From assembly GCF_000473325.1 (NCBI RefSeq), contig NZ_KI421514.1, positions 190,340 through 254,339 of the forward strand: a stretch of 64,000 nucleotides of DNA, given 5' to 3'. Positions 26,848-36,179 of this stretch are shown one piece after another (the stretch's first letter is position 1; every line of letters starts with the position of its first letter). The position numbers were made by a program, and so were the translations under genes. The notes beneath the pieces are model-generated. The model worked only from the letters and a program-made list of their open reading frames with translations. It ran no database searches and was not told the origin of the DNA. The stretch comes from Leisingera caerulea DSM 24564 (lineage in GTDB: Bacteria; Pseudomonadota; Alphaproteobacteria; Rhodobacterales; Rhodobacteraceae).

Positions 26848-28290
26848 ATGACGAAACCGGACATCTGGCGCTTAAGCGCCACCGAACTGACCGCACTGAC
26901 CCGCGCCGGGGATCTGAGCGCAGAGGACGCAATCCAGGCCTCAATTGACCGGATGAATGCGGTGAACCCGGCCTTGAACGCAGTCGTCGAGGACCTGAGC
27001 GCGGAGGCGCTGGAGCGTGCGCGCGCGCTCGACAAGGCGCGTGAGGGCGGCGCTGAGCCAGGCCCGCTGCACGGGGTGCCGGTGACCATCAAAATCAACA
27101 TCGACCAGACGGGCCACGCCACCTCAAACGGGGTCGTTGCGCTGAAAGACCTGATCGCCCCGGCGGACGCCCCAGTCGTGGAAAACCTGCACAAGGCCGG
27201 CGCGGTGGTGATCGGGCGGACCAACACGCCGGAGTTCTCCTTTCGCGCCGACACCGACAATCCGCTGCACGGGCGCACCTATAACCCCTGGGGGCGGCAT
27301 ATTTCCCCTGGCGGCTCCTCCGGCGGTGCGGGGGCGGCCGTGATGGCCGGGATCGGTGCACTGGCCCATGGCAATGACATCGGCGGCAGCTTGCGCTTTC
27401 CCGCCGCCGCCAATGGCGCGGTTACAGTAAAGCCGGGCTTGGGCCGGGTGCCGGCCTGGAATCCCAGCCAGACGGCGGAACGCGGGCTGCTGGCGCAGCT
27501 GATGTCAGTGCAGGGGCTGATCACCCGCACGGCAGAGGACCTGCACTTGTCGATGGCTTCGCTGATTGCCGCCGATCCGCGCGACCCGTTCCATGTGCCC
27601 GGCCCATGGCGCGGCGCGGCGCTGGAGGGGCCGGTTCGGGTGGCCTTCACCAAGAACACCCACGGCTACGAGCTGCATCCGGAAGTCGAAGCTGCGCTGG
27701 ACTTTGCGCGCGATGCCCTGGCGGATGCGGGTTACGTTGTCGAAGAAGTGGAGCCTCCGAATGTCTTTGAGGCCGGACGCACCGGCTACCGCGCGCTGAT
27801 GGGCGAGATCTATGCGCTGATGAAGCAGGATGTGGATGCCGCCGGCTCGCAGACTGTACGGGATATCTTTGCCGTCTACTTTCAGGAGTTTCCGCCGTTT
27901 GCCGGCGATGAGCTTCTGCAGATGATGGCCAAGCGCACCCATTACGCGCGGCAATGGTCGCTGTTCATGGAAGAGTATCCGCTGGTGCTGTCGCCCTTCC
28001 TGCCGCAGCCTTTCTTCCGGCCCGACCGCGACACCGAAGGCGCTGAAGGTGTGCATGAGGTGCTGGGCTGCGCGGTTTACTCCTATGCGATGAATTACCT
28101 CGGCCTGCCTGCGGCCTCCGTCCCGGCCCGGCTGGCGCAGCTGACCAATGGCCCGCAGCCGATCAACGTGCAGATCGCCGCCCGCCGCTGGCGCGAGGAT
28201 CTGGCCGTGGATGCCTGCGCCGCGATCGAGGCCCGTGCCGGCCGCATGTGCCTGCCCCTGTGGGAGAAGATGCAGGCCGGTTCCGCCTGA
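26848..28290 (+). CDS. amidase signature family protein
   Basis: This 480-residue enzyme has the Ser-cisSer-Lys triad: Lys in GVPVTIKINID, cis-Ser in GGSSGGAGAAV and nucleophile Ser in GNDIGGSLRFPA. It hydrolyses an unknown amide. The start at ATG 26848 follows GGGAGG; the open frame from 26800 is longer. No transport or regulator gene accompanies it to suggest a substrate. Confidence 0.9.
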   Translation: MTKPDIWRLSATELTALTRAGDLSAEDAIQASIDRMNAVNPALNAVVEDLSAEALERARALDKAREGGAEPGPLHGVPVTIKINIDQTGHATSNGVVALKDLIAPADAPVVENLHKAGAVVIGRTNTPEFSFRADTDNPLHGRTYNPWGRHISPGGSSGGAGAAVMAGIGALAHGNDIGGSLRFPAAANGAVTVKPGLGRVPAWNPSQTAERGLLAQLMSVQGLITRTAEDLHLSMASLIAADPRDPFHVPGPWRGAALEGPVRVAFTKNTHGYELHPEVEAALDFARDALADAGYVVEEVEPPNVFEAGRTGYRALMGEIYALMKQDVDAAGSQTVRDIFAVYFQEFPPFAGDELLQMMAKRTHYARQWSLFMEEYPLVLSPFLPQPFFRPDRDTEGAEGVHEVLGCAVYSYAMNYLGLPAASVPARLAQLTNGPQPINVQIAARRWREDLAVDACAAIEARAGRMCLPLWEKMQAGSA

Positions 28291-29078
28291 GACCGGCGGC
28301 CGTCAGAGGGTGTGCGTCTCGCAAGCAGCGGGTTACGGGGCGTGGTCCGTTTGACCGCAACTGGCAGGGCGCGCCGGGTTACAGATGCAGGACGCTCTGG
28401 CGGCCTGACGGCTTTCAGGGCGCCGCATATCAATCGGACTGCCACAAAAAAATGACCTGCTGAGTGCCCGCACAACGCAATGCAAGCCTCAGGGGCCCCT
28501 GTAATCACACGTTCTTTGAAGCTCGTGGGAGGGTCTGCTGGCCATGACGCCAAGGGTGCGGGTTACGGGTCGGGCGCATGTATACAGCAGCCACACACGC
28601 CAAGCGCACGGAGACACCCCTGCAAGCTGGCGGATTTCCCAAGCAAGCACCTGGATTTCAGGCCACTGTTTCAGCCCGGGGTTCAGGCCAGTGTTTCAGG
28701 CCGATATTTCATACCGGAAATACCGCCACGGCCCTGCAGCGTCACAGGCCGGCATCAGCATGTACTCAGGGCAGACAAGCACAACGGGCGGACATAAGGT
28801 CCCGGGGAACGGAGTGAACCGCCCCCGGGGAACTTCCATACTCAGACAACTCGCTACAAACAGCGCCCGTCCCGCCATAAAAGGCGGACCCGGCTTCGGG
28901 CGCAGGCTCCGTGGGCGCTACCGGCTGGAAACAATTGCACTGGTTATTCAAACCACGCCGGTACGGCACTCTGGCGCTTCAGCCCTGGGGCAGACGCCAT
29001 CCACATCTGCCTGTGGAAAAGCATCGCATGAAATCGTTACCGGGGAGTTCACAAACTCGTGAAGGTTCCGTTAAACGG
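28291..29078. other. 788-bp region without a convincing gene
   Basis: Open frames here (for example 172 codons at 28544) have mixed codon use unlike neighbouring genes and no family motif, so I do not call them. The region holds five tandem 13-bp repeats (28656-28719), the 11-mer CGGGTTACGGG at 28329 and 28559 with a partial copy at 28375, one DnaA-box-like TTTTCCACA (29012-29020, minus), and a small hairpin near 29050. A structured RNA or a decayed gene is possible. Confidence 0.6.
28656..28719. repeat. five tandem direct repeats of about 13 bp
   Basis: Copies start at 28656, 28669, 28682, 28694 and 28707, each 12-13 bases with consensus TTTCAGGCC followed by four variable bases. The unit length is constant to one base, which is hard to explain by chance. 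Spacing is near one-and-a-quarter helical turns; it could be a protein-binding array. Confidence 0.7.
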
Positions 29079-29840
29079 TTAAGTAAACTGCTCGGAAATA
29101 AGCCTTTCCTCCAGCCCATGGCCAGGATCGAACAGAATCTTGTGGCGGACTTCCGGATCCGTGCGGATCTCGACCCAGTCGATATCGGCCACCGAGATCG
29201 AGTCCGCATCGGCCATCACCGGGCGCTTGTCGGCCTCCAGCACGTCAAAGCGCACCATCGCGTTGCTGGGCAAAAGCGCGCCGCGCCAGCGCCGTGGGCG
29301 GAAGGCGGCAATGGCAGTGAGCGCAAGCACATCGGCCCCGATCGGCAGGATCGGCCCATGCGCCGAGTAGTTGTAGGCGGTGGAGCCCGCCGGTGTCGAC
29401 ACCAGCGCCCCGTCGCAAACCAGCTCCTCCATCCGGACCCGGCCATCCACCGACACCTTGAGCCGTGCCGCCTGCGGGCCGGCGCGCAGCAGCGACACCT
29501 CGTTGATCGCCAGCGCCTTGTGAACCTCGCCGCGGCGGTCCATCGCGGTCATCGACAGCGGGTTGATGATCTCCTGAACCGCATCCCCAAGCCGCTCGAT
29601 CAGCCCGTCTTCACGGTATTCATTCATCAGAAAGCCGACAGTGCCGCGGTTCATGCCGTAAACCGGCGCCGGGTGGTTTACCATGCTGTGCAGTGTGCGC
29701 AGCATGAACCCGTCCCCGCCGAGCGCCACAATTACATCCGCCTCTTCGGGGGGCACATGGCCATAACGGCGGGTCAGTTCGGCGAGGGCTTCCTGGGCAA
29801 CCTCCACTTCGCTGGCCAGAAAGGCGATTCTCAAACCCAT
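29079..29840 (-). CDS. nadK: NAD kinase
   Basis: This 253-residue enzyme phosphorylates NAD to NADP. Motifs are the kinase [12 protein letters not shown] (about 43-54), [10 protein letters not shown], the NAD-contact NE in [11 protein letters not shown], and [12 protein letters not shown] near 150. Its length is at the short end for bacteria (250-300), as is usual in alphaproteobacteria. I chose ATG 29840 because the upstream 68 codons of the open frame show no family similarity. Divergent from glyA. Confidence 0.93.
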   Translation of the reverse strand: MGLRIAFLASEVEVAQEALAELTRRYGHVPPEEADVIVALGGDGFMLRTLHSMVNHPAPVYGMNRGTVGFLMNEYREDGLIERLGDAVQEIINPLSMTAMDRRGEVHKALAINEVSLLRAGPQAARLKVSVDGRVRMEELVCDGALVSTPAGSTAYNYSAHGPILPIGADVLALTAIAAFRPRRWRGALLPSNAMVRFDVLEADKRPVMADADSISVADIDWVEIRTDPEVRHKILFDPGHGLEERLISEQFT

Positions 29841-30009
29841 CAAATCTGTTTCCGGTATTAGGCAACTGGTTCCGAAACAATCACAGCTTTCCGCCAAAGG
29901 CCATAGTTGCCGTTCTGTCGCAGGGAAATGTCGCTTTACAGGCTTCCTGCGCAAAGATGTTTCCGATAGGAAATCCCTCAATTCTGACCCCTGCTCAAAC
30001 GGAGCCACC

Positions 30010-31305
30010 ATGACTGAAGCGACCCGTGATCCCGGCTTTTTCACCCAATCCCTCGCCGAGCGCGATCCTGAGCTTTATGCCTCGATCACCGCGGAACTGG
30101 GCCGCCAGCGCGACGAGATCGAGCTGATTGCCTCCGAGAACATCGTCTCTGCCGCGGTGATGGAAGCGCAAGGCTCTGTCCTCACCAACAAATACGCCGA
30201 AGGCTACCCGGGGCGCCGCTACTACGGCGGCTGCCAGTATGTCGACGTCGCCGAAAACCTGGCGATCGACCGCGCCAAGCAGCTCTTTGGCTGCGAATTC
30301 GCCAACGTGCAGCCGAACTCCGGCAGCCAGGCGAACCAGGGCGTGTTCCAGGCCCTGCTGAAGCCCGGCGACACCATCCTGGGCATGGATCTGGCCTCCG
30401 GCGGCCACCTGACCCACGGCGCGGCGCCGAACCAGTCGGGCAAGTGGTTCAACGCGGTGCATTACGGCGTGCGCAAAAGCGACAACCTGATCGACTACGA
30501 CCAGATCCAGGCGCTGGCCACCGAGCACCGGCCCAAGCTGATCATCGCCGGCGGCTCCGCCATCCCGCGCCAGATCGACTTTGCCAAGTTCCGTGAAATC
30601 GCGGACAGCGTCGGCGCCTACTTCATGGTCGACATGGCCCATATCGCGGGCCTGATCGCCGCCGGTGAGCACCCCTCGCCGTTCCCGCATGCGCATGTCG
30701 CCACCACCACCACCCACAAGACCCTGCGCGGCCCCCGCGGCGGCATGATCGTGACCAACGACGAGGCGATCGCCAAGAAAGTGAACTCGGCGATTTTCCC
30801 GGGCATCCAGGGCGGCCCGCTGATGCATGTGATCGCCGGCAAGGCGGCGGCCTTCGGCGAGGCGCTGAAGCCGGAGTTCAAAGAATATCAAAAGCAGGTG
30901 CGGGCGAACGCGGCGGCGCTGGCGGACCAGCTGATCAAGGGCGGCCTGGACATCGTGACCGGCGGCACCGACACCCATGTGATGCTGGTCGACCTGCGGC
31001 CCAAGGGCGTGACCGGCAACATCGCCGACAAGGCGCTGGGCCGCGCCCACATCACCACCAACAAGAACGGCATCCCGTTCGACCCGGAAAAGCCGACCGT
31101 GACCTCCGGCCTGCGCCTGGGCACGCCTGCCGGCACCACCCGCGGCTTCGGCGAGGCTGAGTTCCGCCAGATCGCCGACCTGATCATCGAGGTGATCGAC
31201 GGCCTGGCGGCCAACGGTGAGGACGGCAACGCGGATGTGGAAGCATCCGTCCGCGCGAAAGTCGCAGACCTCTGCGCCAAATTCCCGCTGTACCCGAACC
31301 TGTAA
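30010..31305 (+). CDS. glyA: serine hydroxymethyltransferase
   Basis: This 431-residue PLP enzyme interconverts serine and glycine with tetrahydrofolate and is the main source of one-carbon units. The PLP Lys is in [17 protein letters not shown], at residue 237. The N-terminal [11 protein letters not shown] and folate-binding YPGRRYYGG are intact. A terminator follows 26 bases after the stop. Divergent from nadK across 169 bases. Confidence 0.96.
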   Translation: MTEATRDPGFFTQSLAERDPELYASITAELGRQRDEIELIASENIVSAAVMEAQGSVLTNKYAEGYPGRRYYGGCQYVDVAENLAIDRAKQLFGCEFANVQPNSGSQANQGVFQALLKPGDTILGMDLASGGHLTHGAAPNQSGKWFNAVHYGVRKSDNLIDYDQIQALATEHRPKLIIAGGSAIPRQIDFAKFREIADSVGAYFMVDMAHIAGLIAAGEHPSPFPHAHVATTTTHKTLRGPRGGMIVTNDEAIAKKVNSAIFPGIQGGPLMHVIAGKAAAFGEALKPEFKEYQKQVRANAAALADQLIKGGLDIVTGGTDTHVMLVDLRPKGVTGNIADKALGRAHITTNKNGIPFDPEKPTVTSGLRLGTPAGTTRGFGEAEFRQIADLIIEVIDGLAANGEDGNADVEASVRAKVADLCAKFPLYPNL

Positions 31306-31331
31306 GCGTTTTCTCAGGTCAAAAGAAATTG

Positions 31332-31365
31332 AACCGTCGCGGCCCATCGGCCGCGGCGGTTTTGC
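31332..31365 (+). terminator. rho-independent terminator after glyA
   Basis: A 13-bp stem with one mismatch (AACCGTCGCGGCC / GGCCGCGGCGGTT) and a CATC loop is followed by TTTG, about 27 bases after the glyA stop. Confidence 0.8.
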
Positions 31366-31696
31366 ATTGCCGCACCGGCAGCTCTCCCGCGCCCCGCCGG
31401 TGCATCGCAGATGCCCCGGCACGGGCCTTGGGCCCGGCAGCGCCCCTGACAGGGGCGCTGCCCGCGCCGTGCAGCAAGCACGGCGCCCTGCCCAACGCTT
31501 TCGGGACAGCCGCAGGCGGGCCTGAAAGGGGCGGGAGCGCTTGGCGGCTGGGCGGGAGGGACCTCAATGCAATTAGCGTCAGCAGACCGGCCTGCAGGCG
31601 TAAAACACCAGCAACTGTTCAAAGGCCGGCAGCCGCAAGGTCTAGGACTTGCGGCTGAGGGAGGCTTTCACACTGCAGGCAGCGTGAACCGGGAAA
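31366..31696. repeat. intergenic region with three adjacent hairpins
   Basis: Three perfect stem-loops follow one another: 31422-31436 (CGGGCC/GGCCCG type), 31436-31462 (12-bp stem GGCAGCGCCCCT, GAC loop) and 31464-31486 (9-bp stem GCGCCGTGC, AGCAA loop). No gene is supported. This looks like a palindromic intergenic repeat unit (REP/BIME-like) or a structured RNA between glyA and the convergent membrane-protein gene. Confidence 0.5.
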
Positions 31697-32062
31697 TCAG
31701 ATCAGCCCGCGCCAGCGCAGGACCACGATCAGCAGGATCAGCACCATCAGAATGGAAAACGCGATGCTGCCCAGCACGCCCAGCCAGAAGCCCTTGCGCC
31801 GGTCGGCAATGTCGACTTCCTTCAGATGCGCCTTAACCTCCCGGGCGGCGCCGCGCAGCGGTTTTTCGTCCACTGTCTGCCGCAGCTTGGGGTGTTCCAG
31901 CAGCGGCAGCGCACCGGCCAGTTTCATGCCCTGTTTGTAGATCCGGCGCGGCAGCCGGCGGCGGACACGTTTCAGCGCGGCGGCAAAGTCGCCGGAGGCG
32001 TGCTCGCGCTCCTTCAGCAACGTGCGGATCTCTTCGATATCCTGGTCCAGGCTGGCGGCCAT
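31697..32062 (-). CDS. hypothetical protein with C-terminal membrane anchor
   Basis: This 121-residue protein is acidic and helical in its first part (residues 1-90, DQDIEEIRTLLKEREHASG, then RVRRRLPRRIY), and has one transmembrane helix at about 95-114 (LGVLGSIAFSILMVLILLIV). No signal peptide. It has the shape of a tail-anchored membrane protein. I do not recognise a named family. Confidence 0.75.
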   Translation of the reverse strand: MAASLDQDIEEIRTLLKEREHASGDFAAALKRVRRRLPRRIYKQGMKLAGALPLLEHPKLRQTVDEKPLRGAAREVKAHLKEVDIADRRKGFWLGVLGSIAFSILMVLILLIVVLRWRGLI

Positions 32063-32165
32063 TCCGGCACTCTCCCTCAGCTGCCTCGTTCCGGCACCCT
32101 AGCCTGCGGCCGCGCCCGCCTCAATGGGGCTGGCAAGCCTTTGCCTGCCCCGCTATCAAGGCGGC

Positions 32166-32924
32166 ATGCTGAACTCGATCACTCATGGCTCTGCCACCGG
32201 AAAACCGCCGCTTCTGATTGCCCATGGGCTTTATGGGTCCGCCCGCAACTGGGGCGTCATCGCCAAACGCCTGTCGGATGAGCGGCAGGTGATTGCGGTG
32301 GACATGCGTAACCACGGCGACAGCCCGCGCACGGACAGCCACACCTATCCGGAGCTGGCAGAGGACCTGGCCGGGGTGATCGCGGCCCATGGCGGGCAAA
32401 TGGATGTGATCGGCCATTCGATGGGCGGCAAGGCCGCGATGATGCTGGCGCTGAATCACCCGGAGGCGGTGCGGCGGCTGGTGGTTGCCGACATTGCGCC
32501 GGTGGCTTACGGCCATAGCCAGATCCAGTACATCCATGCGATGAAGTCGCTGGATCTGGAGGCCATTGAGCGCCGCCCCGAGGCCGCAGCCCAACTGGCC
32601 GAGGCCGGGGTGGATCCGGCGCTGCAGAGCTTCTTCACCCAGTCGCTGGACCTGCCGAACAAGCGCTGGAAGCTGAACCTGGACACGCTGGCGGACCAGA
32701 TGCCGAACATCATGTCTTTCCCGCAGACCGAGGCATCCTGGGACGGCCCTGCCCTGTTCCTGTCAGGCTCCGAGTCGGATTATGTGCTGCCCGAACACCG
32801 GGACGAGATCCGCACGCGCTTTCCCGCCGCCCGCTTTGCCAAGCTTCCCGGCGCGGGCCATTGGCTGCACGCCGAGAAGCCGCGGGAGTTCGAAGCTGCC
32901 GCGCGGGTGTTCCTCAACGCCTAG
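32166..32924 (+). CDS. alpha/beta hydrolase
   Basis: This 252-residue hydrolase has the nucleophile elbow GHSMGG (about 88-93), oxyanion element IAHGLYGSARNWG and catalytic His in GAGHWLHAEKP. It resembles the YbfF/esterase group. ATG 32166 follows AAGGCGG; an upstream ATG at 32124 adds a poorly conserved extension. Its 3' end overlaps the convergent small membrane protein by 4 bases. Likely an acyl esterase of unknown substrate. Confidence 0.88.
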   Translation: MLNSITHGSATGKPPLLIAHGLYGSARNWGVIAKRLSDERQVIAVDMRNHGDSPRTDSHTYPELAEDLAGVIAAHGGQMDVIGHSMGGKAAMMLALNHPEAVRRLVVADIAPVAYGHSQIQYIHAMKSLDLEAIERRPEAAAQLAEAGVDPALQSFFTQSLDLPNKRWKLNLDTLADQMPNIMSFPQTEASWDGPALFLSGSESDYVLPEHRDEIRTRFPAARFAKLPGAGHWLHAEKPREFEAAARVFLNA

Positions 32925-33109
32925 GCGCCGCGGGCATAAAGCTGCTTGGCAACCAGCCAGGCGACCGGCAACCCCGCAACCGCACCTGCCGCCGCCGAAG
33001 CTAGAATCGCCTGAACCGAGACCATTCCTGCCACCAGAACCGCGATCACGCCAACGCCTGCCAGGCTGCTGCCGATCAGCGAATAGAGGATGGATGCAAG
33101 GCGCATCAT
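32921..33109 (-). CDS. small membrane protein (often misnamed CTP synthetase in roseobacters)
   Basis: This 62-residue protein consists of two hydrophobic helices (LYSLIGSSLAGVGVIAVLVAG and ILASAAAGAVAGLPVAWLVA). Similar small proteins are conserved in Rhodobacterales, where they carry an unsupported CTP-synthetase name. No enzyme motif is present. Overlaps the hydrolase gene tail by 4 bases. Confidence 0.75.
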   Translation of the reverse strand: MMRLASILYSLIGSSLAGVGVIAVLVAGMVSVQAILASAAAGAVAGLPVAWLVAKQLYARGA

Positions 33110-33205
33110 GGGCTTTCTCCTATGCCTTTGACTGTCTTGCGTACAGGCATAGGGATTCGCGAATATGTACGCCTTGATCCTGATCAGTTTGCGCCTGAAG
33201 CAATC

Positions 33206-34198
33206 CTAGCGGGTATACATTTGCTTCTTGAAGGCCCGGGTCCGGTCGGTCGCCGCCGCAGAGCCGTCGTGATAGGTGCCGAACCATTTATCGAACGGAA
33301 TTTCTGAGGTGCCGTAGTTGCACTCGAAATAGCGGTGATGCAACTGGTGGAAGAAATCCCCGGCCTTGGCGGCTTCGGTTTCCCCGGCAATCACCCGCTC
33401 AAACCCGGAATGCGACAGGACCGGGCTGATCTGCTGGAACATCGCGTGAAACGCCAGATGCAGCGGGTGCGACGGCACGATCAGGTGGATGAAATAGGTG
33501 GTGAAATACAGCAGGTTTTCATACCAGTGGTTGGAGATCCCTGACCACGGGCCTGTATTGACGTTGCGGTGATGCACCGCGTGGACGTGTTTATAGAGCC
33601 GCGGGTGATGTTCCAGCCGGTGCACCCAATAGAAATGCAGGCCGGACCACATCGGGATGAACAGCATCCAGACCACGCACCAGACCGGGGCTTCGGCAAA
33701 AGTCACAACCGGCACCCAGCCATTGGCCATCAGCCAGTAGATGCCCCACTGATAGACCGTCGCCACGGTGATGGCGCTACCGAGGGTCCACCAGATATTG
33801 TCCAGAACCTGGTTCTTGAAGGTGAAGGTACCGTTGCCCCGGGACAGGTCGCGCTTGTCGAACTTCTTCCGCATCCCCTGGCCCTTGCGCATGTACAGCC
33901 ACCAGTGCAGCCCGCCGGCAACAGCCGCCTGCGGCAGCAGGTTGGCAAGCCAGACCTGCAGCATCCAGCCTGGGCGGAACGCCGCCATCCCCGCCAGCGG
34001 CGGCAGCAGCCACACATAGACCGCCAGCGCCAGCAGGAAGCAGACCGTCAGCGATGTGATTTCCATCCAGGCGCCGCGGTACCAGGCGAAAACCGCCGCC
34101 GGGCGCGGCGGCCAGCTGAACAGCGGGTTGAGCGGCACAGGTCCGTTGGGGCGGTAATGCCAGCGGTCTGCCTCGCGGTCGGGGAGTGTGCCGTGCAT
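33206..34198 (-). CDS. sterol desaturase / fatty acid hydroxylase family membrane enzyme
   Basis: This 330-residue integral membrane protein has several helices and the conserved di-iron His motifs: HFYWVHRLEHHPRLYKHVHAVHHR in the centre (given in part: HRLEHH and HAVHHR) and FHQLHHRYFECNYG near the C-terminus. Members hydroxylate or desaturate lipids. A paralog with the same order of motifs lies at 59649. It is the distal gene behind the class II aldolase and the LysR pair. Confidence 0.85.
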   Translation of the reverse strand: MHGTLPDREADRWHYRPNGPVPLNPLFSWPPRPAAVFAWYRGAWMEITSLTVCFLLALAVYVWLLPPLAGMAAFRPGWMLQVWLANLLPQAAVAGGLHWWLYMRKGQGMRKKFDKRDLSRGNGTFTFKNQVLDNIWWTLGSAITVATVYQWGIYWLMANGWVPVVTFAEAPVWCVVWMLFIPMWSGLHFYWVHRLEHHPRLYKHVHAVHHRNVNTGPWSGISNHWYENLLYFTTYFIHLIVPSHPLHLAFHAMFQQISPVLSHSGFERVIAGETEAAKAGDFFHQLHHRYFECNYGTSEIPFDKWFGTYHDGSAAATDRTRAFKKQMYTR

Positions 34199-34221
34199 CG
34201 GGCTGCCTCCTGCTTATGGCC

Positions 34222-34980
34222 TCAGGTTGCGTAGTTCGAGCCCTCGTCGTCGAGGATCGCCTTCAGCTCCGCCAGGTGCCGGTCGGCCTGGTCCGGATAC
34301 TCCTCCAGCTCCTGCGCGGTCTTCTCGGCGATCTCGTCGCTCAGCACCCGCAGCTTCTGGCCGGTTTGCAAGGCACGGATATAGGTCTCCGCGGCGCGCT
34401 CGAAGTAATATAGCCGGTTAAATGTGTCCGCGACGCTGTCGCCGATCACCAGCACCCCGTGGTTGCCCATGATCATAGTCTTGACCTTGGGGTCGGTCAG
34501 CATCGAGGCACAGCGGGCGCCCTCGTCCTCAAATGCCAGGCCCCCGAAATCGCTGTCGACCACATGGCGGTTGTAGAAGGTGGCGGTGTTCTGGTCGATC
34601 GGCGGCAGGGTGCTGTCGGCGAGGCAGGCCAGCACCGTGGCGTGGATCGAATGCACATGCATCACGCAGCGCGCGTGCGGACAGAGGCGGTGGATGGAGC
34701 CGTGCAGCCCCCAGGCGGTTGGATCCGGCGCGTCGGGGCGCTGCATCGTTTTGGGATCATTTGCATCCAGCAGCAACAGGCCAGACGCCTTTACACGGGC
34801 AAAATGAACCTGGTTGGGGTTCATCAGGAACCGGGTGCCGTCCTCATTCACCGCGAGGCTGAAATGGTTCGCCACAGCCTCGTGCATGTTCAACCGCGCG
34901 GTCCAGCGGAAGGCCGCGGCCATGTCGACTCGCTCCTGCCAATGCGTGAGGTTCGGGCTCATGTCCGCTTGCTTGTTCAT
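34222..34980 (-). CDS. class II aldolase/adducin family protein
   Basis: This 252-residue enzyme carries the zinc His motif HSIHATVLACLA near residue 110 and a second His in MGNHGVLVIG. Family members are aldolases, sugar-phosphate epimerases or decarboxylases. ATG 34980 follows GGAGGC and is preferred over 35037. It starts 111 bases from the divergent LysR gene and shares its operator, so it is probably the regulated partner. Confidence 0.88.
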   Translation of the reverse strand: MNKQADMSPNLTHWQERVDMAAAFRWTARLNMHEAVANHFSLAVNEDGTRFLMNPNQVHFARVKASGLLLLDANDPKTMQRPDAPDPTAWGLHGSIHRLCPHARCVMHVHSIHATVLACLADSTLPPIDQNTATFYNRHVVDSDFGGLAFEDEGARCASMLTDPKVKTMIMGNHGVLVIGDSVADTFNRLYYFERAAETYIRALQTGQKLRVLSDEIAEKTAQELEEYPDQADRHLAELKAILDDEGSNYAT

Positions 34981-35053
34981 TCTGGCGCCTCCAAGTTCGC
35001 TTCTCCTAGTGGTGCCAGCCGCTTGCCCTGCTGACAAACGATGGATTCAGCCG

Positions 35054-35080
35054 CTATGCATTAATTGAGCTAATGCATAG
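35054..35080. promoter_or_regulatory. LysR operator between aldolase and LysR genes
   Basis: CTATGCATTA-N7-TAATGCATAG is a perfect 10+10 inverted repeat containing a T-N11-A core. It lies in the gap between the divergent class II aldolase and LysR genes, the usual site for a LysR regulator. The pairing with this particular protein is inferred. Confidence 0.6.
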
Positions 35081-35091
35081 GTGATACATTC

Positions 35092-35982
35092 ATGCAGCCC
35101 CCCGGACCGCCGTCATCCTCCCTGCCCCCGCTCACCTGGCTGCGCGCCTTTGAGGCCAGCGCCCGGCATCTGTCGTTCACCCGCGCCGCGGCAGAGCTGA
35201 ACCTGACGCAATCGGCAATCAGCCAGCATGTGCGCAGCCTGGAGAACTTTCTGGGGAGGGAGCTGTTCATCCGCAAAACCCGCGCGCTGGAGCTGTCGGA
35301 GGCCGGGGCGAATTACATGCCGATCGTGCGCGAGGCGTTCGACCTGATTGCCGCCGGCACCCAGGCCTTTACCGGCGGCGACCAGGGGCGGCATCTGGTC
35401 TTGCAGTGCAATATGGCATTCTCGGTGTTCTGGCTGTCGCCGCGCCTGCCCCGGCTTTATGAGCGCTTTCCTTGGCTGGTGCTGAATATCGTGACGCCGA
35501 TCTGGGATCCGGAACGCCATGCCAGCTCTGCCGGGACAGAAATCCGTTTCGGCCGCCCGAATGACATGTCAGCGGCAGCGGTGCGGCTGACTTACGACCG
35601 GTTCTATCCGGTCTGCGCTCCTGATTATCAGGATGGCGCGTTTGATTTCGGCAGCGCAACGCTGCTGGATTGTGCAGGCGTGACAGGCTCCTGGGGCGCG
35701 TGGTTCAAGTCGCAGGACCTGCCGTTTGAACGCAATCACGAGATCAACCTGGCCTCCACTTACGTGATCGCCATGACCGCGGCGCTGAATGGTGCGGGCA
35801 TGGCAATGTCGCATGACACGCTGGCGGGCGGGCTGCTGGAGAGCGGCCAGCTGGTCCGGGCCAGCGATCACTCGGCAGAGCTGCTGGAGAATTACTTTCT
35901 GATGCCGCCGCCCAGCCATGCCAGCACCCCGGCATCGCGCGCGTTTCTGGAGTGGCTGGAGGGGGAACTGCCGCCGGTTTAG
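35092..35982 (+). CDS. LysR family transcriptional regulator (GcvA-like)
   Basis: This 296-residue regulator has the N-terminal HTH (FTRAAAELNLTQSAISQHVRSL, about residues 24-45) and a periplasmic-binding-like effector domain (about 95-290). It is divergent from the class II aldolase/hydroxylase pair with a palindromic operator between them. The HTH is similar to that of the LysR at 58653, which also stands next to a fatty acid hydroxylase. Confidence 0.9.
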   Translation: MQPPGPPSSSLPPLTWLRAFEASARHLSFTRAAAELNLTQSAISQHVRSLENFLGRELFIRKTRALELSEAGANYMPIVREAFDLIAAGTQAFTGGDQGRHLVLQCNMAFSVFWLSPRLPRLYERFPWLVLNIVTPIWDPERHASSAGTEIRFGRPNDMSAAAVRLTYDRFYPVCAPDYQDGAFDFGSATLLDCAGVTGSWGAWFKSQDLPFERNHEINLASTYVIAMTAALNGAGMAMSHDTLAGGLLESGQLVRASDHSAELLENYFLMPPPSHASTPASRAFLEWLEGELPPV

Positions 35983-36005
35983 ACTGCCCCGCCCGGCGGC
36001 ACCCC

Positions 36006-36071
36006 GGGCAGCGCCCGTCCGCCCCCACGGGCGGGCGCTACGCTTCCGCCCGCGGACGAGCACTGCCCTCA
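36006..36071. repeat. 66-bp dispersed palindromic repeat, copy 1
   Basis: This element is 62/66 identical to 48207-48272. Its ends (GGGCAG...CTGCCC) and inner arms (GCCCGTCCGC / GCGGACGAGC) are inverted repeats, so it folds into a long stem-loop. It is intergenic in both places, about 108 bases before the queC riboswitch here. Confidence 0.8.
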
Positions 36072-36179
36072 CAATGTGCCGCCAACGCCAAACTTTCAAA
36101 TTTCCCTAACAAGTCCTGCCGAATGTTCGCAATGCGCCCGCACCTTGCGCCATTCCCGCCTTGCTGCTAAACGCGCGGC

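Noticed and set aside
28544..29062. 172-codon plus-strand frame in the gene-poor gap
   Set aside because: Codon use differs from neighbours, no RBS of note and no motif; it covers the 13-bp repeat array.
28291..29078. Replication origin
   Set aside because: Only one DnaA-like box and no AT-rich 13-mers or dnaA/parAB/hemE neighbours; the tandem repeats are GC-balanced.
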